From Zygaena filipendulae (lineage: Eukaryota > Arthropoda > Insecta > Lepidoptera > Zygaenidae), in assembly GCA_907165275.2 (NCBI GenBank), contig OU015672.1, forward strand, positions 186,001-250,000: 64,000 bases of DNA, written 5' to 3'. The position numbers and the translations under genes were made by a program. The stretch's first letter is position 1; the number at the start of each line of letters is the position of its first letter. The notes beneath the pieces are model-generated. The model had not been told where the DNA came from. It saw only the letters and a list, made by a program, of their open reading frames with translations, and did not search any database. Shown in pieces: positions 10,222 through 21,673 of this stretch.

Positions 10222-11285
10222 TTCATCTATATTATAAAGAGCAAAAATTTGTGAGTTTGTGACGTTGTAGGGGGTAATCTCTGGATCTACGGAACCGATT
10301 TTGAAAATTGTTTCACTTATAAGAAGCTACAGTGATCCTGAGTGATATAGGGTACTTTTAATTCTGATGGAATTCCCGCGTGAACTCCGGAGATTGTGAG
10401 TTTGTGAGGTTGTAGGGGGTAATCTTTGGATCTACTGAACCGATTTTGAACATTATTTCACTTATAGTAAGCTATAGTGATCCTGAGTGACGTAAAGTAC
10501 TTTTTATCTCAGAATTCCCGCGGGAACTCCGGGGTTTGTGAGGTTGTAATCTATGGGTCTACTGAACCGATTTTAATAGTACATTGTTATCCAAGGGGTG
10601 AAAGTAACTCATTTAGTGCCGAGACGGGGTTTGGCGCCCGAGCGTAGCGAGGGCGCCAATAGTTCGAGGCACTAAATAAGTTACTTTCTCCCGAGGGTAA
10701 CACTGTGCTTTTCATTACGAATGCAAGGAAAGTCAAAATAAAAATAGGAATTAGCTAAAGAAAAAATGAGTGAAGATCGGATAGTCGCTTGACACTTTCC
10801 CACCTATTTCTTTTTCTTTGGCCGGCTAGCTATTCAGCCAGTATTTTTTATTTACATTGTGGCGACCTAAAAAAAATATTTTCTTTAATTATTAAGTATT
10901 AATTAAAGAAAATAAAAAAATATAAACAGGAATTAGCTTAAGAAAAAGTGAGTGAATTTTATTTTAATTAATACCTACTTAAACTTTACGTTATTTCAAT
11001 TTTACATTGCGCTGGCTGTATAGAAAGTTGAAACATGGTTCAATAGAAATGTGAAAATAGACCTAGTTTTTTTTTTAATAATTTGACAGTTGTCAGTTGA
11101 AAGCGATTCTCCCTAGGGCTGAAAAGGGCTACTTTCAACCCGCTTCTCAGGCAACTTCAGACCTACTTTCCGAGCATGAGTAATGAAAAAATTCTTTCAC
11201 TTCTAAATAAGAAGCTAAAGTGATCCTCAGTGACATAGAGTACTTTTTCCCGGAATTCCCGCGGGCACTCCAAAATTACCGCGTT
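10222..11285 (+). repeat. SINE-like repeats ('AAAGAGC' subfamily), interrupted by a 610-bp element
   Basis: Three partial units with ATCTACTGAACCGATTTTGA run to 10574. The last unit stops in CCGATTTT and resumes at 11185 with GAAAAAATTCTTTCACTT, exactly as the uninterrupted consensus would read. This pins the ends of the inserted element. Confidence 0.8.
10575..11184 (+). mobile_element. foldback-headed element, family A, copy 1 (610 bp)
   Basis: It starts AATAGTACATTGTTATCC and ends CCGAGCATGAGTAAT, with no terminal inverted repeats. The first 130 bases fold back: GTGAAAGTAACTCATTTAGT pairs with the inverse of ACTAAATAAGTTACTTTC, around a core of GGCGCCC...GGGCGCC. A smaller hairpin (GTTGAAAG...CTTTCAAC) lies near the right end. 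No ORF. A shortened copy is at 27055-27440, and the 604-bp pair at 54725 and 59025 shares the plan. Confidence 0.75.
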
Positions 11286-11869
11286 TAGTATTATATATTC
11301 TTACTTCCTTACTAATATTATAAATGCGATACTGAGTTGGTTTGTTTGTTTGTTACGCTTTAACGGGTAAACAGCTCAAATAGGCTTGGCCGTTTCGTTA
11401 CTGCAAGAACCTTTATTTAACAGAAAAGTAATTAACAGTGGATACATTTTTCACCTTACGCTCATGTGAATGGAGCGAAATGACTAAGCCACGTATTCTA
11501 AGGTCTAGAGTTTGAGAAGTTAGGCCTTGTAGAGTTAGGTGTGTAGAGCTATAAGCTCGGCTCTACATGAGATCTGATAACTTTTTGACAGTGCCCGTCA
11601 TATGGACTCGTCTTGGCATCATTTTACATGAAAATGTTTTTGGTAGGATATGTTTATGTAACGCGGCAACCGTGAGATTGTTACCAATCTATACATAATA
11701 TAATAATATAATTATGTATGTAGAAGGTACATGGGTAGCAATATCAAACTGAATCAATGTAAATCATTACAAATATTTATTTATTTATTCTTTATTGAAA
11801 AACGATACAAATGGCGAACATAATGCCTTGCGGGATTAATCTTCTGACATATTAAATTCTCGTGTCACA

Positions 11870-12026
11870 GTGTTAGCTGCCGTACTCCTCCGAAACGGCT
11901 TGACCGATTTTTATGAAATTTTATATTGTCTGAGAGTCTGAGAATCGGCTACTATCTATCTTTATCCCGGAATCCCCGCGGGTACTCCGAAACTCACGCG
12001 AGTGATACCGCGGGCACAGCTAGTTA
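11870..12026 (+). repeat. SINE-like repeat, short variant
   Basis: From GGCTTGACCGATTTTTATGA to ACCGCGGGCACAGCTAGT, with the central block CTGAGAATCGGCTACTATCT. Confidence 0.65.
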
Positions 12027-12197
12027 CTTCTAAGATTTTATTAAAATCATCACCCGACTCTTTTTCATCATGTTTTAATGAAAATTCTTCACCCCGGAGT
12101 TAACCCTTAGAACAGCATAAAGCGAGACACACACTTTAACACGTGATTTACGGTCGCGACTTATGGTGCGACTTACGCAGTGCGCACATCCTTATAA

Positions 12198-12515
12198 ATG
12201 TAAGTTTGTACAGCTCAACCGATCATCGTGGAATTTTGCATACACGTTGTCGGGGTACAGAGAATATAGATGGGCAATCTCGAACCGGTTTAGCCCGGTG
12301 CTTGGGTTGATTGCTCATCTGTAATAGAGAAGGATATAGGGTACCTACTTTTTATCCAGGAATTCCCGCGGGAACTCCGAAATTAATCCTTTTCCTGTAC
12401 CCCTGAAAACGCGTATTGCAAACGTAAACGTTAAGTAAACGTGCAAATTTTCATGATGATCAGTTGATGGGTTAAAGCGTGAAAGCGCAACAAACAAACA
12501 AACTCATATTAGCGT
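12198..12515 (+). repeat. SINE-like copies meeting head to head
   Basis: A + copy (12210-12385) is interrupted at 12263-12330 by a non-homologous stretch containing CAATCTCGAACCGGTTTAGC, and an inverted head follows (GAAAGCGCAACAAACAAAC at 12480). Confidence 0.55.
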
Positions 12516-12759
12516 TTTTAACAGTAAGGTTTTTAATAAATTAAACTTTTAATCTACAGTAAAATAGACACCCGGCCGCCATTCAGCTTTGCTATCTTGA
12601 ACTTCAAATAGCTTTTCGTTCGATAAGTTTAAAAGTTATTTATGAATTGTTCTAGATTGGTCTATTTTTGGGTTTTAATTCCTAGTCCTAAAAATAGAGC
12701 CTCCAAGGCTCCAATAGCGTGCTTTAGCCCCATTCTACATATTATTGTGACGTGCTAAT

Positions 12760-12910
12760 ATAAATGCAATGAAACTCTGTCTTTCTGTTACCTTTCATGC
12801 CTTAAGTACTCAACCGTCGTAATGAAATGTTACATATTATATATTGTCAGGGGTGCAGAGAAGGTATTCTTATCCTAGAAGCGGTTAAAACTGCGAGCAA
12901 TAGCTATAGT
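12760..12910 (+). repeat. truncated SINE-like repeat
   Basis: Retains CTCTGTCTTTCTGTTACCTT and ATTGTCAGGGGTGCAGAGAA but lacks most of the 3' palindromic block. Confidence 0.5.
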
Positions 12911-13711
12911 AGGCACTTTGTAAATATTTCTTTCATATCAAGAGTAATGGTAAGTATCACTTTTACAACCACATAGGTCTTATGTCCTTGTCTTATACTT
13001 CTGTCGACCTGAATGCAAAATTTCATGACAATCGGTTGAGTACTTAAAGTGTGAAATGAAAAGAATGACTGAAAAAAATAGGTAATTTCTTTTCCAAGGA
13101 AACAAGGGAATTATTTCACCCACCGAATTAAAAGGGCAATAAAACCCGGGCGCGAACATTAATTACGCCCTCGGTTACAAAGGAGTGTCGTCCGGATCAC
13201 GTCGCGTCCGTGACGAGCACGACTCGACCGGGGCCCTTATTCACTATGACCACAACACGTCGCGCTAAAATCAGACGCCGCAAAAACTGTCTTTCTCTCG
13301 TAATCAAAGAAGTTTTACTCCAAAAAAATACATTTCTTATGGACATAGACATAAAAATATATATATATGTAGAATATAGAAGGAATATAGTAGCAGATAA
13401 CAGCAGATAGTTATCTGCTGTTGTAATGATAGCTGACTAACTGATGATGATAACATAACACAATATAACTGAAGGCAGGGAAAGGTATGACCGAGACTAT
13501 TAGCTGAGCGACACATCTAGATCCAACTAGAAACTATTACAATTAATTGCACCAACATAGAAGTTGTACAGCATTACAGATATCCGTAGGGAACACGGAG
13601 CAGTGCCTGGGACTTGCGACCCAGGTGTAGGTTTAATGGGGCCCCTTTACAATGCATGAACGCTCACCTCCACTGCCCGTGCTCCCGACTTCTCGCCGAT
13701 ATATATATAAT

Positions 13712-14231
13712 AACTAGCTGTGCCCCGCGGTTTCACCCACGGTAATTTCGGAGTTCCCGCGGGAATTCCGGGATAAAAATACCTTCCTCTCCTTCCTCTC
13801 TGTACCCCTGATAACATGCACGCCAAATTTCATCCAAATCCGTTCAGCCGTTTTTGCGTGATTGAGTAACAAACATCCAAACATCCAAACATCTAAACAT
13901 CCAAACATCCACACTTTCACATTTATAATATTAATAGGAAATAATAGGACTAGCTGTTCCCCGCAATTTCATCCGCGGTAATTTCAAAGTTAATTCCGGG
14001 AAAAAAGTACTCTACGTCTTTCTTTGTACCCCTGACAGTAGTTTACGGTGATTAGCTGTTCCCCGCATTAATTCCGGAGTTTCCGCGGGAATTCCGGGAT
14101 AAAAACTATCCTATCTTTTAAGTTGGACCATATTATAAACGGTTACAAAAATTTGATCAAAATCCGTTCAGTAGTTTCGGAGTCCATCCCGGACAAACAA
14201 CGTGACACCTGATTTATATATATTAAGATAA
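13712..14231 (-). repeat. two inverted SINE-like repeats
   Basis: 13712-13946 is a full copy whose right part expanded into a decamer array, (AACATCCAAA)n-like, at 13870-13910. 13950-14231 belongs to the CACGTTGTTTGTCCGGGATG subfamily and holds a duplicated palindromic end block. Confidence 0.75.
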
Positions 14232-14333
14232 TTTTTAATATCTTGGCATCTAGTATCTTTGGAAATGCGTTTTTGAGACGCGCGTTATGGGCAAGGAATA
14301 AGGGCCCAGGGCGGCAGGGCCCTTTATTCACTA
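14232..14333 (-). repeat. GC-rich repeat with GGGACGCGCGTTATGGGCAA-like core
   Basis: GAGACGCGCGTTATGGGCAA here resembles 14960-15020 and 43630-43690 (GGCATCTGGAGCGTTTGGGA, GGGACGCGCGTTATGGGCAA). The middle has CAGGGCGGCAGGGCCCT. Element type undetermined. Confidence 0.45.
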
Positions 14334-14534
14334 CTAGCTGACTCCCGCGGTTTCGCCCGCGGTAATTTAAGAGTTCCCGCGGGAATTCCGGAATAAAAAG
14401 TACCCTATATCACTCAGGATCACTTTAGCTTCCTATATAAGTGAAAGAATTTTCAAAATTGGTTCAGTAGGTCCAGAGATTACCCCCTACAACGTCACAA
14501 ACTGACAAACTTTTGCTCTTTATAATATTAGTAT
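14334..14534 (-). repeat. SINE-like repeat, 'AAAGAGC' subfamily
   Basis: Full inverted copy from ACTAGCTGACTCCCGCGG to TTTTGCTCTTTATAATATTA. Confidence 0.75.
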
Positions 14535-14659
14535 AGACCCAGACAATATAAAACTATAGTATAGATGACCACACACGTCGCGTTGAGATAACGCGTCACA
14601 AAAGTTTCAATGCAAACAAATACATTTACAGAATATTTTTATGGCATACAGAATATTAA

Positions 14660-14958
14660 TCCATACTAATATTATAAATGCGAAAGTAACTTTGTCTGTC
14701 TTTCTGTCACGTTTTCACGCCTTATCGGCTCAACCGATCATAATAAAATTTTGCATACACGTTTTCAGGGGTGCAGAGAAGGACATAGGGTACTTTTTAT
14801 CCGGAAAATTCCGTCGGAAACTCTGAAATTAACCAAACCATTTTGAAGGGACTTTCATTGGCAATTAGCTGATGTTATAAGGAATAAATTAAGCTGCTTT
14901 GGAGTTCCTGGGAGAAATCCGAATCTCACGCGTGTGAGACCGCGGTCCACAGCTAGTT
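14660..14958 (+). repeat. SINE-like repeat chimera
   Basis: The head is of the CTGTCTTTCTGTCACG type. From about 14830 it switches to the GATGTTATAAGGAATAAATT variant. Ends CGCGGTCCACAGCTAGT. Confidence 0.7.
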
Positions 14959-15200
14959 TCTAATATTTTGGCATCTGGAGCGTTTGGGAGTGTGTATTTG
15001 GGACGCGCGTTATGGGCAAAGCATGCTGTTGGTCATAGTGAAAGAGGGCCCAGGGGTGTCGCTGGTGCGAGCTGCGTTTAATAAAACGCTCACGCCCCAG
15101 GTCGTCGCGTCGCGTCGCGCTGCCGTAATAACACATAGCGACACCCCTGCAATCCTAGCTTATTGCTGTGGTGACCACGCATTTTTATTTACCTAGTATA
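14959..15200 (+). repeat. GC-rich repeat fragment, no gene
   Basis: Begins with the TTTGGCATCTGGAGCGTTTG block and includes CAGGTCGTCGCGTCGCGTCG. A 70-codon open frame here has no protein-like features. Confidence 0.4.
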
Positions 15201-15463
15201 CATGCAATTACGAGTAATTTTCTCTACGTTTTCTTTGGTGTGATCAAACCGGGATAGTCACTGGATATCCTTTGGTGTAACGGTTAGCGAATATATAACC
15301 TACGCCAAATGTAACGAAAAATTTTATGTGGCTCCAAAGGGCGGCCTTATCACTTCCACGCGGAGGTGGAGTATAGAATTATATATGACCGAAAAACAGG
15401 TAGGCGGTGCAGTAGTACCTACAGCATTAAGAAGTGAAAATTATAAATAAACATATATGTGTA

Positions 15464-15668
15464 CTAGTTGTGCCCCGCGGTTTCATCCGCATTAATTTCT
15501 GAGTTCCCGCAGGAATTCCGGAATAAAAAGTACCCTATGTGCTAATCTGACGTATAAGCTATATTATTTTAAAGTTTCATTTAAATCCATCCAGTAGTTT
15601 TTGCGTGAAAGAGTAACGAACACCCATCCATACTTACAAACTTTCGCGTTTATAATATTATTAGGATA
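15464..15668 (-). repeat. SINE-like repeat
   Basis: Inverted copy ending TCGCGTTTATAATATTATTAGGA. The centre is slightly shortened. Confidence 0.75.
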
Positions 15669-16344
15669 GGATTAACCGCCGCACTCAGACTCGACTGTAA
15701 CATTAATATATTATGTTAATTGGCATTTAACTAATTAAGTTACATCTCATTAAATGCCAATTAACATTTATTTACTGAACGTCTCTGATTGCGGCAGTTT
15801 TGTTTTAAAACTCTATACTTAACTAAGTAATCATTAAAGTCGACTCTGAGTGCGGCGGTAAGACTTAATTCGAAGCATGGACCAATTTTTGTGTAGTTAC
15901 GATAAATTGATATTGTCTCCATAACCACAAGTAATTATGGTCAGCCCAGTGCAAGACGAAAGGGAGACAGACAATAGCTTCGGGCACGAGACAAACTATT
16001 CGCAAGAAAAGGACAGAGTTTATTTATGAGATTCTATTAAAGTTGTCAGATAATATAATGAAATGACGGTGGTGGGTAAGTAATGGTCTTCGGGAGTAGT
16101 TTGCGAAAGTTCTTACTTGTTGGATTAACAATTTGCGAAAGCAGTAGGTAGATATCTTCTTGGCTGCGGTTTTGTCCACGTCAATTAAGGTTGTGGGGAT
16201 AAAGTGTTTTTAGGTTAGGTCAGGTTACACGTTTCATAAGTTTTTCGTTAATAATCAGAGTTGCCTTATTAGAATCGATTCAGCAGTTCCAGAGCTTACC
16301 TACTACATGCAAACTTATTGTTTATACTCCTTTATAATATTTAA
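15669..16344. other. no gene; short inverted repeat near the left
   Basis: TTAATTGGCATTTAACTAAT and ATTAAATGCCAATTAACATT (15710-15770) form a hairpin, flanked by GCCGCACTCAGACTCGACT and its inverted partner AGTCGACTCTGAGTGCGGCGG at 15838. The whole 15675-15860 block is therefore a small foldback element. The rest is unremarkable. Confidence 0.45.
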
Positions 16345-16795
16345 CTAGCTGTTTCACCCGCGTTACTTATTTCCAGTGTTCCCGCGAGAATTCCGGGATA
16401 AACAGTAACCTATCTCCTTTTCTGTAACCCTGACAACGTGTACGCAAAACTTTATGATGATCAGAGGGGCTAATAGGTATCTAACTTGTAACTTATGTCT
16501 ATCATTACCATTTTTCGGTTGCAATCAAAAACATTTCGGTTTTGCGATTACAATATGCACGTTTTGACACCTGCAATATCTAGCAATCAACCAAAATAAA
16601 CCCACTTCAAAAGTTGAAGCTGCCTAAACACATGATAAATCAATCATAAAATCGCAATTTTTCTGATTGAAACTGAATAATGATAGAAACAAAAGTTACA
16701 TAATTGCCCTGCTGTTGAGTAGTTAAGGCGTGAAAGTGTGACAAACTAACAAACAAACAGACAAACTTACTTTCGCATTTATGTCATGGATAGTA
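16345..16795 (-). repeat. SINE-like repeat split by a MITE
   Basis: The left part ends TTTATGATGATCAG at 16463 and the right part resumes TTGAGTAGTTAAGGCGTGAA at 16715. The uninterrupted family reads across this junction. Confidence 0.75.
16464..16711 (+). mobile_element. MITE with ~70-bp terminal inverted repeats, copy 2
   Basis: Second copy of the 1080-1312 element, inserted into an older SINE-like repeat. Shares ACAATATGCACGTTTTGACA and AAAAGTTGAAGCTG exactly or nearly so. Confidence 0.75.
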
Positions 16796-16959
16796 AGGAT
16801 TGTAGATTTTCGAAGCGACAACAGCGTTGTCCAGTTTATCCAATAGATTGACAGATTGACTTTTTATAACCAAAAATCTCTTTGGACTTTATAATTAAAC
16901 TTCACAAAGTCCCGTCTAAACGTCCTCCATACTACATATAAGGCATTAGCGCCGGTTTA

Positions 16960-17120
16960 TTGTCATTTCTCTTCAAATAAACACGGCGCGGCCCCCGACC
17001 GTACTCAATACGGCCGCCGGCCGGTGTAAGCGGTAACCGCCGCAGCCCAGAGGCCTGTAAAGGCCTAATTGTATCCCTATATAAAGACCTTTTATAGCCT
17101 TTTTTCGAAGGTCCAAACGC
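16960..17120. other. GC-rich unique island with TATA-like motif
   Basis: A short island rich in CGGCCGCCGGCCGG stands out from AT-rich flanks and is followed by TATATAAAG at 17078. It has no convincing ORF or splice pair. A promoter or noncoding exon is possible but unsupported. Confidence 0.25.
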
Positions 17121-18000
17121 GTGAATAATTCGTCTCCAGGGACGTCGGTGCGAGCTTACATCTACATAGTTGTTTGTAAGAAATTAACTGTTCGCATCGA
17201 GTTTGATCGACTTTTGTTGATCGACTGCGAGAATTTGACGCGAATATATCTTGTTTATAGAATGTTAATGTAGGTATCTTTAACGAGGGATATACTGATA
17301 GAGAGCATTTGGTAATCGCTTCTTGTTTCAGTTCCCCTCACGTGCTTCCTTTTGTCGATAACTGTGTCATTATACACGGATGATGATTTACACATCTCGT
17401 TTCTAACTCTGACTTTGGTTCCGATAAACTACTCGTAGGTACCTCCATAACATCCCCGTCCGTCGTTTAACCTTGCACCTTGGATATGACAGCTGTGGGC
17501 AAGGTCGTGTGAACCCCGCTCAACTCTGCGATAATAATCCTTCAGACGCACGTCGCTCCGCCTTGAGTCGCTGTAGGAGAGCCATTTAATTTTGTCTTGT
17601 TATTACTCCAATGGGGAAGGCAAAGGAAGCTAACTCCATACAACCAGTTTAGTAGTATTTTTCTTCTTCTGAAGTTATTTACATCGAAATTCATTGGTGA
17701 GATGCATTTGGATGCTTTGCCGGAACTTTTGGCAGCAACTCTTCACAGTTGAACCTTAATAGGACGCTCTGTGGGAAGTTGTATAATAAAACGATAACCT
17801 CCCTACGAACGGCCCATTTCATCTTATTTCACTGTTCCCGCACACTGTTCATCACTAATGGATCACTATTATGTAAAATTCACCACACTCACACAATATT
17901 AATCACGATAAACTAATTTTTAAAACAAGGCAATAAAACTGACGGGCTCATTTCTGCTAAAATGTCGTCAAAAGTCTTTCTCGCCACAGAGAACGTTAAA
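17121..18000. other. apparently unique sequence, no gene seen
   Basis: I recognise no repeat family, no exon-like open frame with splice sites and no RNA gene here. Confidence 0.4.
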
Positions 18001-18420
18001 AGTTAACGAATCGGAACTCGTGAAATACCTATTTCTGAGTAGTTCCGATGACCATCTGTGGTCTTTATCATCAGTTCCACTTCTTCAAATTTTGGTTTTC
18101 AAAGCAAATAAACGATTTACTATAAAAAATCCAAAAATCGCTATAGGTTTTAATTTTTGAAGAGTTCCCTCGATTACTCCAAGACCCCATCATCAGATCT
18201 CGACTTGGTGACAATGGAATCAATTTGGGAGTATCCCCTTTCAAAAAAAAAAAAACAATTTTCGAAATCGCTCCAATCGGAATCCGTGAAATACGTATTA
18301 TTGTTGAGTAGTTCCGATGACCATTTGTGGTCTTCATCATCAGTTCCAATTCTGCAAATTTTGCTGTTCAAAAGTAAATGAACAATTTACAATAAAAAAT
18401 ACCTAAATCCAACCGTCCAA
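18001..18420 (+). repeat. partial tandem array of a ~266-bp unit
   Basis: GGAACTCGTGAAATAC plus AGTTCCGATGACCATCTGTG recur 266 bases later. The unit contains CAGATCTCGACTTGGTGACA. A second dimer with 270-bp spacing lies at 38300-38690, about 90% identical by eye. The tandem organisation inside dispersed loci suggests a satellite-like or Helitron-borne repeat. Confidence 0.65.
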
Positions 18421-18869
18421 CCGTCTTCGAGTATTCGGTGAACATACATAAAAAAAAAAGAAAAAAATACATACATACCTACAATCGAACATAGAACCTC
18501 CTCCTTTTTGGAAATCGGTTAAAAAAAGTTAGATTTAGTACAAAGTTGGTTACGCTAAACTCGTCGAATCGGTTCTGAAATTAAACTTGAATAAAAAAAA
18601 AAACAAAAAGCGTTTAAACTTTGCTTTGTTCTCTTTACTCTCTTTGGTGTATTTCTGATCGTCCAAGTTTTTAAACGAACAAATTTTTAGCTGAAGGGGA
18701 CAATTTAAAAATTTTCGAACATCTGTTTTTTTTCTTCTTCTACAAACTGTTTGAGGTTAACTAGATATATGTATTTTACCCGCGGTAATACCCATTACCC
18801 ATGACAACTTATATCCTTACACATATTATTATGTATAAATATAGGTACTTTCAAGGAACAAAGTCCTCC

Positions 18870-19055
18870 GCCACGTGTCTGTCTGTCTGTTCGCGATAAA
18901 CAAAAAAGCTATACTGAACGGATTATTATCATACGGTTTTCACCAATAGATAGATTCAAGAGGAAGGTTTATACGTATTCAAGTAGGTAGTTTATCCCGG
19001 CATTCCCGCGGGAACTCCGCAATTATCTCGGATGAAACCGCCGGGAACAGCAAGT
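18870..19055 (+). repeat. SINE-like repeat, CGCGATAAAC subfamily
   Basis: Carries GTCTGTCTGTTCGCGATAAA and CGGTTTTCACCAATAGATAG, shared with 21455-21640 and 53630-53770. Confidence 0.6.
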
Positions 19056-19214
19056 AAATATTATCTGTGGAAGATTTTTGAACCGTCGCGTCGCTTCGAT
19101 TATGATTTCCATAATATTCCATGTCCATTAAATTTTAGGGGCACGGCCCTGTAGAGTTTATTAGCATAGCATAATAATAGCTTAATAAGCCTTCAATACT
19201 CCCACTGCTGTGCC

Positions 19215-19939
19215 TAGGGTTACCAACTTTTTTTGGCAAAAAAATATAGTATTTTTCCGAAAGAATGTGCAAAAATATAGTACTTTTGGGAAATGCAGAG
19301 AAAAAAATTGTAAAAAAATATTTTGTTATCATTATGTATCGGGCAGCATTCATCTACAAATTATTGCTAGTTTGACAGTTGACGTTTTGTTGCCGGGTAT
19401 GCCGTACTGAAATTCCCCGTGCTGCACTGAGGGTGCGTTCCAGACCAGTCACGGTTAATATAAAAAAGCGCGACAGTTGAATTAGGGATAAAAATATAGT
19501 ATTTTTCGTACTTAATTATTTTTCTATAATATACAACGTGTTAATGAATTAACTGAAAACCTGATACACCTCATTTAAAAAAATAAACAATAATATGATT
19601 AAAATATATTTTATGTCAAAAAATTTTATAATTTAAAAGTTATTCCACATTAATTTGGAGGTAACCTATCTACGAAATTCCAAGCGCTACGCCCGTGCCT
19701 ACTGGTTCGAATTTTTAGCTGCGAGCGGCGTACGCGCCAAATATTGTATTATAAACAATTTAGACATGGGCTAGTAAAAATGAAAAAATATAACCTATAT
19801 TAAAACATAGTGCGATCGATTCGCTAGTCGATTCTGAACAAACTACTTTCTAGTTTTCAGTTAATTCATTAACACGTTGTATAGTACAATTGGCTGAGTA
19901 CGATACTATATGTATAATATGGTACGGGTGGCAACCCTA
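19215..19939 (+). mobile_element. hAT-like non-autonomous element carrying a nested MITE
   Basis: Ends TAGGGTTACCA and TGGCAACCCTA are inverted repeats with one mismatch. Flanking 8-mers GCTGTGCC (19207-19214) and GCCGTGCC (19940-19947) differ at one base, as in an aged 8-bp duplication. Both features fit hAT. Internal TATAGTATTTTTC motifs repeat. No transposase. Confidence 0.7.
19534..19879 (+). mobile_element. 346-bp MITE inserted at TA
   Basis: The terminal inverted repeats are 27 bp and perfect, starting CAACGTGTTAATGAATTAAC. TA flanks both sides, and the related copy at 5449-5848 has the unoccupied site with a single TA. Tc1/mariner-type mobilisation is inferred. A right-end fragment occurs at 5259-5306. 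Confidence 0.85.
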
Positions 19940-19990
19940 GCCGTGCCTGCTCCGTCAGATTTTCATTAAATCTATATTCTTCTATTATAT

Positions 19991-20170
19991 ACTAGCTGTG
20001 TCCCGCGGTTTCACCCGCCGTAATTTCGCAGTTCCCGCGGGAATTCCGGGATAAAAAGTACCCTATGTCGTTCTCTGTACCCCTGACAACGTGCATGCCA
20101 AATTTCATCCAAAACTGTTCGGCTGTTATTGCGTGATTGGGCAACAAATATCCACACATTAGTAGGATGA
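19991..20170 (-). repeat. SINE-like repeat
   Basis: Inverted copy, 5' ACTAGCTGTGTCCCGCGG, ending near ATATCCACACATTAGTAGGA. Confidence 0.75.
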
Positions 20171-20426
20171 CCAGCATTTTTTTTAATATCTCGAGTTCCA
20201 GATGGAATTTCGAAAAAATCGAAACATGAAGGGTATCTAAGTTAGACCCTTAGCAATACAACAAAAAAACCGCATTCCGCAATTTGGTGCAGCAGTTTTT
20301 GCGTAGCACGAATACAAACATACATACAGACAGACAGACAGATAGACAAAAATTCTAAAAACTGTATTTTTGGCTTCTATATCATTCATAGAGACGCTTA
20401 AATTTATTTTTTCTTATTTATAGCTG

Positions 20427-20885
20427 TCCCACGCGGTGATAATTTCTAAGTTTCCACGGAATTGTTCCATACAAATTTGCAAGCCACTCTCATCCCCTTA
20501 GGGGTTGAATTTTAAAAAATCCTTTTTTATCGGATGCCTACGTCATACAAAGAACACACCCTCCAAGTTTCAGGTCTCTACGACCAGCGGTTTAGGCTGT
20601 GCGTTGATCCGTCAGTTTGTCATTCAGGACAAAGCATTTTATATGTATAGACACATAGAAACGTCACTCACTCAGTGATAAAGATGAAATCTCGTAAACT
20701 GCATGGCCTATGAAGCTTGATAGTTTATTGAGAGCGAAGCCAACTAAGAAAGGATTTAACGGAGTCCCCGCGGGAACTTCCAAATTAACGCTGCAGTGTT
20801 CCTCGGGGACAGCGATAACTTTTTATACCGGAATTCCCTCGGGGTCTCCGAAATGAACACGAGTAAAACCGTGGGGATCGACTAG
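20427..20885 (-). repeat. SINE-like repeats, inverted copy plus + fragment
   Basis: 20427-20662 is the inverted counterpart of 8100-8346. 20750-20885 is a + fragment with two degenerate CCGCGGG ends. Confidence 0.6.
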
Positions 20886-20989
20886 TAATAAATATTTAGG
20901 TCTTTGAATACGAATTCAAACAGCTAGGTACGAAATTTCATGATTTATGTATTGGTACTTAGATTATTATCTCAACTAGTACTGCCATA

Positions 20990-21455
20990 GACGTGGCTGA
21001 TTGACGTCATGCCGCGTCACGAATGTCCAAAAGTATATCGTCGCGGGTGCGTTCACACAGACACGGGCGGAGCGGGCAGCGGGAGCGTTGAAGCGGGAGC
21101 GGACGGGGAAAGAGCGGTTACTATAACCGTACTGATTAATTTTTTCTAGTGTACACGATACTACGGAAAAAATTACAGGAGCATTTCTTTTTGTGTTAGT
21201 TTTATTGTACTGGCGTCATGCGAAAATCACTGGAACAAGTGGAATAAAACTATGCATTTGGACTGTACACGGTAATGTAGTTGTAGGTCGTACAAGTCTT
21301 AAGCAATTCGCGTAATCGAAAAGAAAGCAAAACGCACATTATTTATTGAAACAGTGACTTTTATAATTCTTTATTTATTAAGACCATCTACCGGCGAGTA
21401 GCGACACAAAGCACAGCTGTGAGATTCTAACTGTTACCCTATATCACTACATAGT
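20990..21455. other. no gene; GC-rich simple region
   Basis: 21055-21125 is purine-rich and GC-rich (GGGCGGAGCGGGCAGCGGGA). The remainder is AT-rich and unremarkable. Confidence 0.35.
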
Positions 21456-21640
21456 ATAAAACAAAGTCCCTTCTCACTGTTTGTCTGTCCCTGTCTATGC
21501 TTAAATCTTTAAACGCAACGGATTTTCATGCGGTTTTCACCGATAAATAGAGTAATTCATGAGGAAGGTTTATATCTACGTTTTATCCTGGAATTCGCGC
21601 GGAAGCTCCGAAATTTCCGTGGGTGAAACCGCGAGGGACA
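21455..21640 (+). repeat. SINE-like repeat, CGCGATAAAC-related subfamily
   Basis: From AAAACAAAGTCCCTTCTCAC to GAGGGACAGCTAGT, with CGGTTTTCACCGATAAATAG. Confidence 0.6.
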
Positions 21641-21673
21641 GCTAGTATTAAATATGTAGGTACATGTAATGTA

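Noticed and set aside
13866..13910. CRISPR-like short repeats
   Set aside because: A contiguous decamer expansion without spacers, inside a SINE-like repeat of an animal genome.
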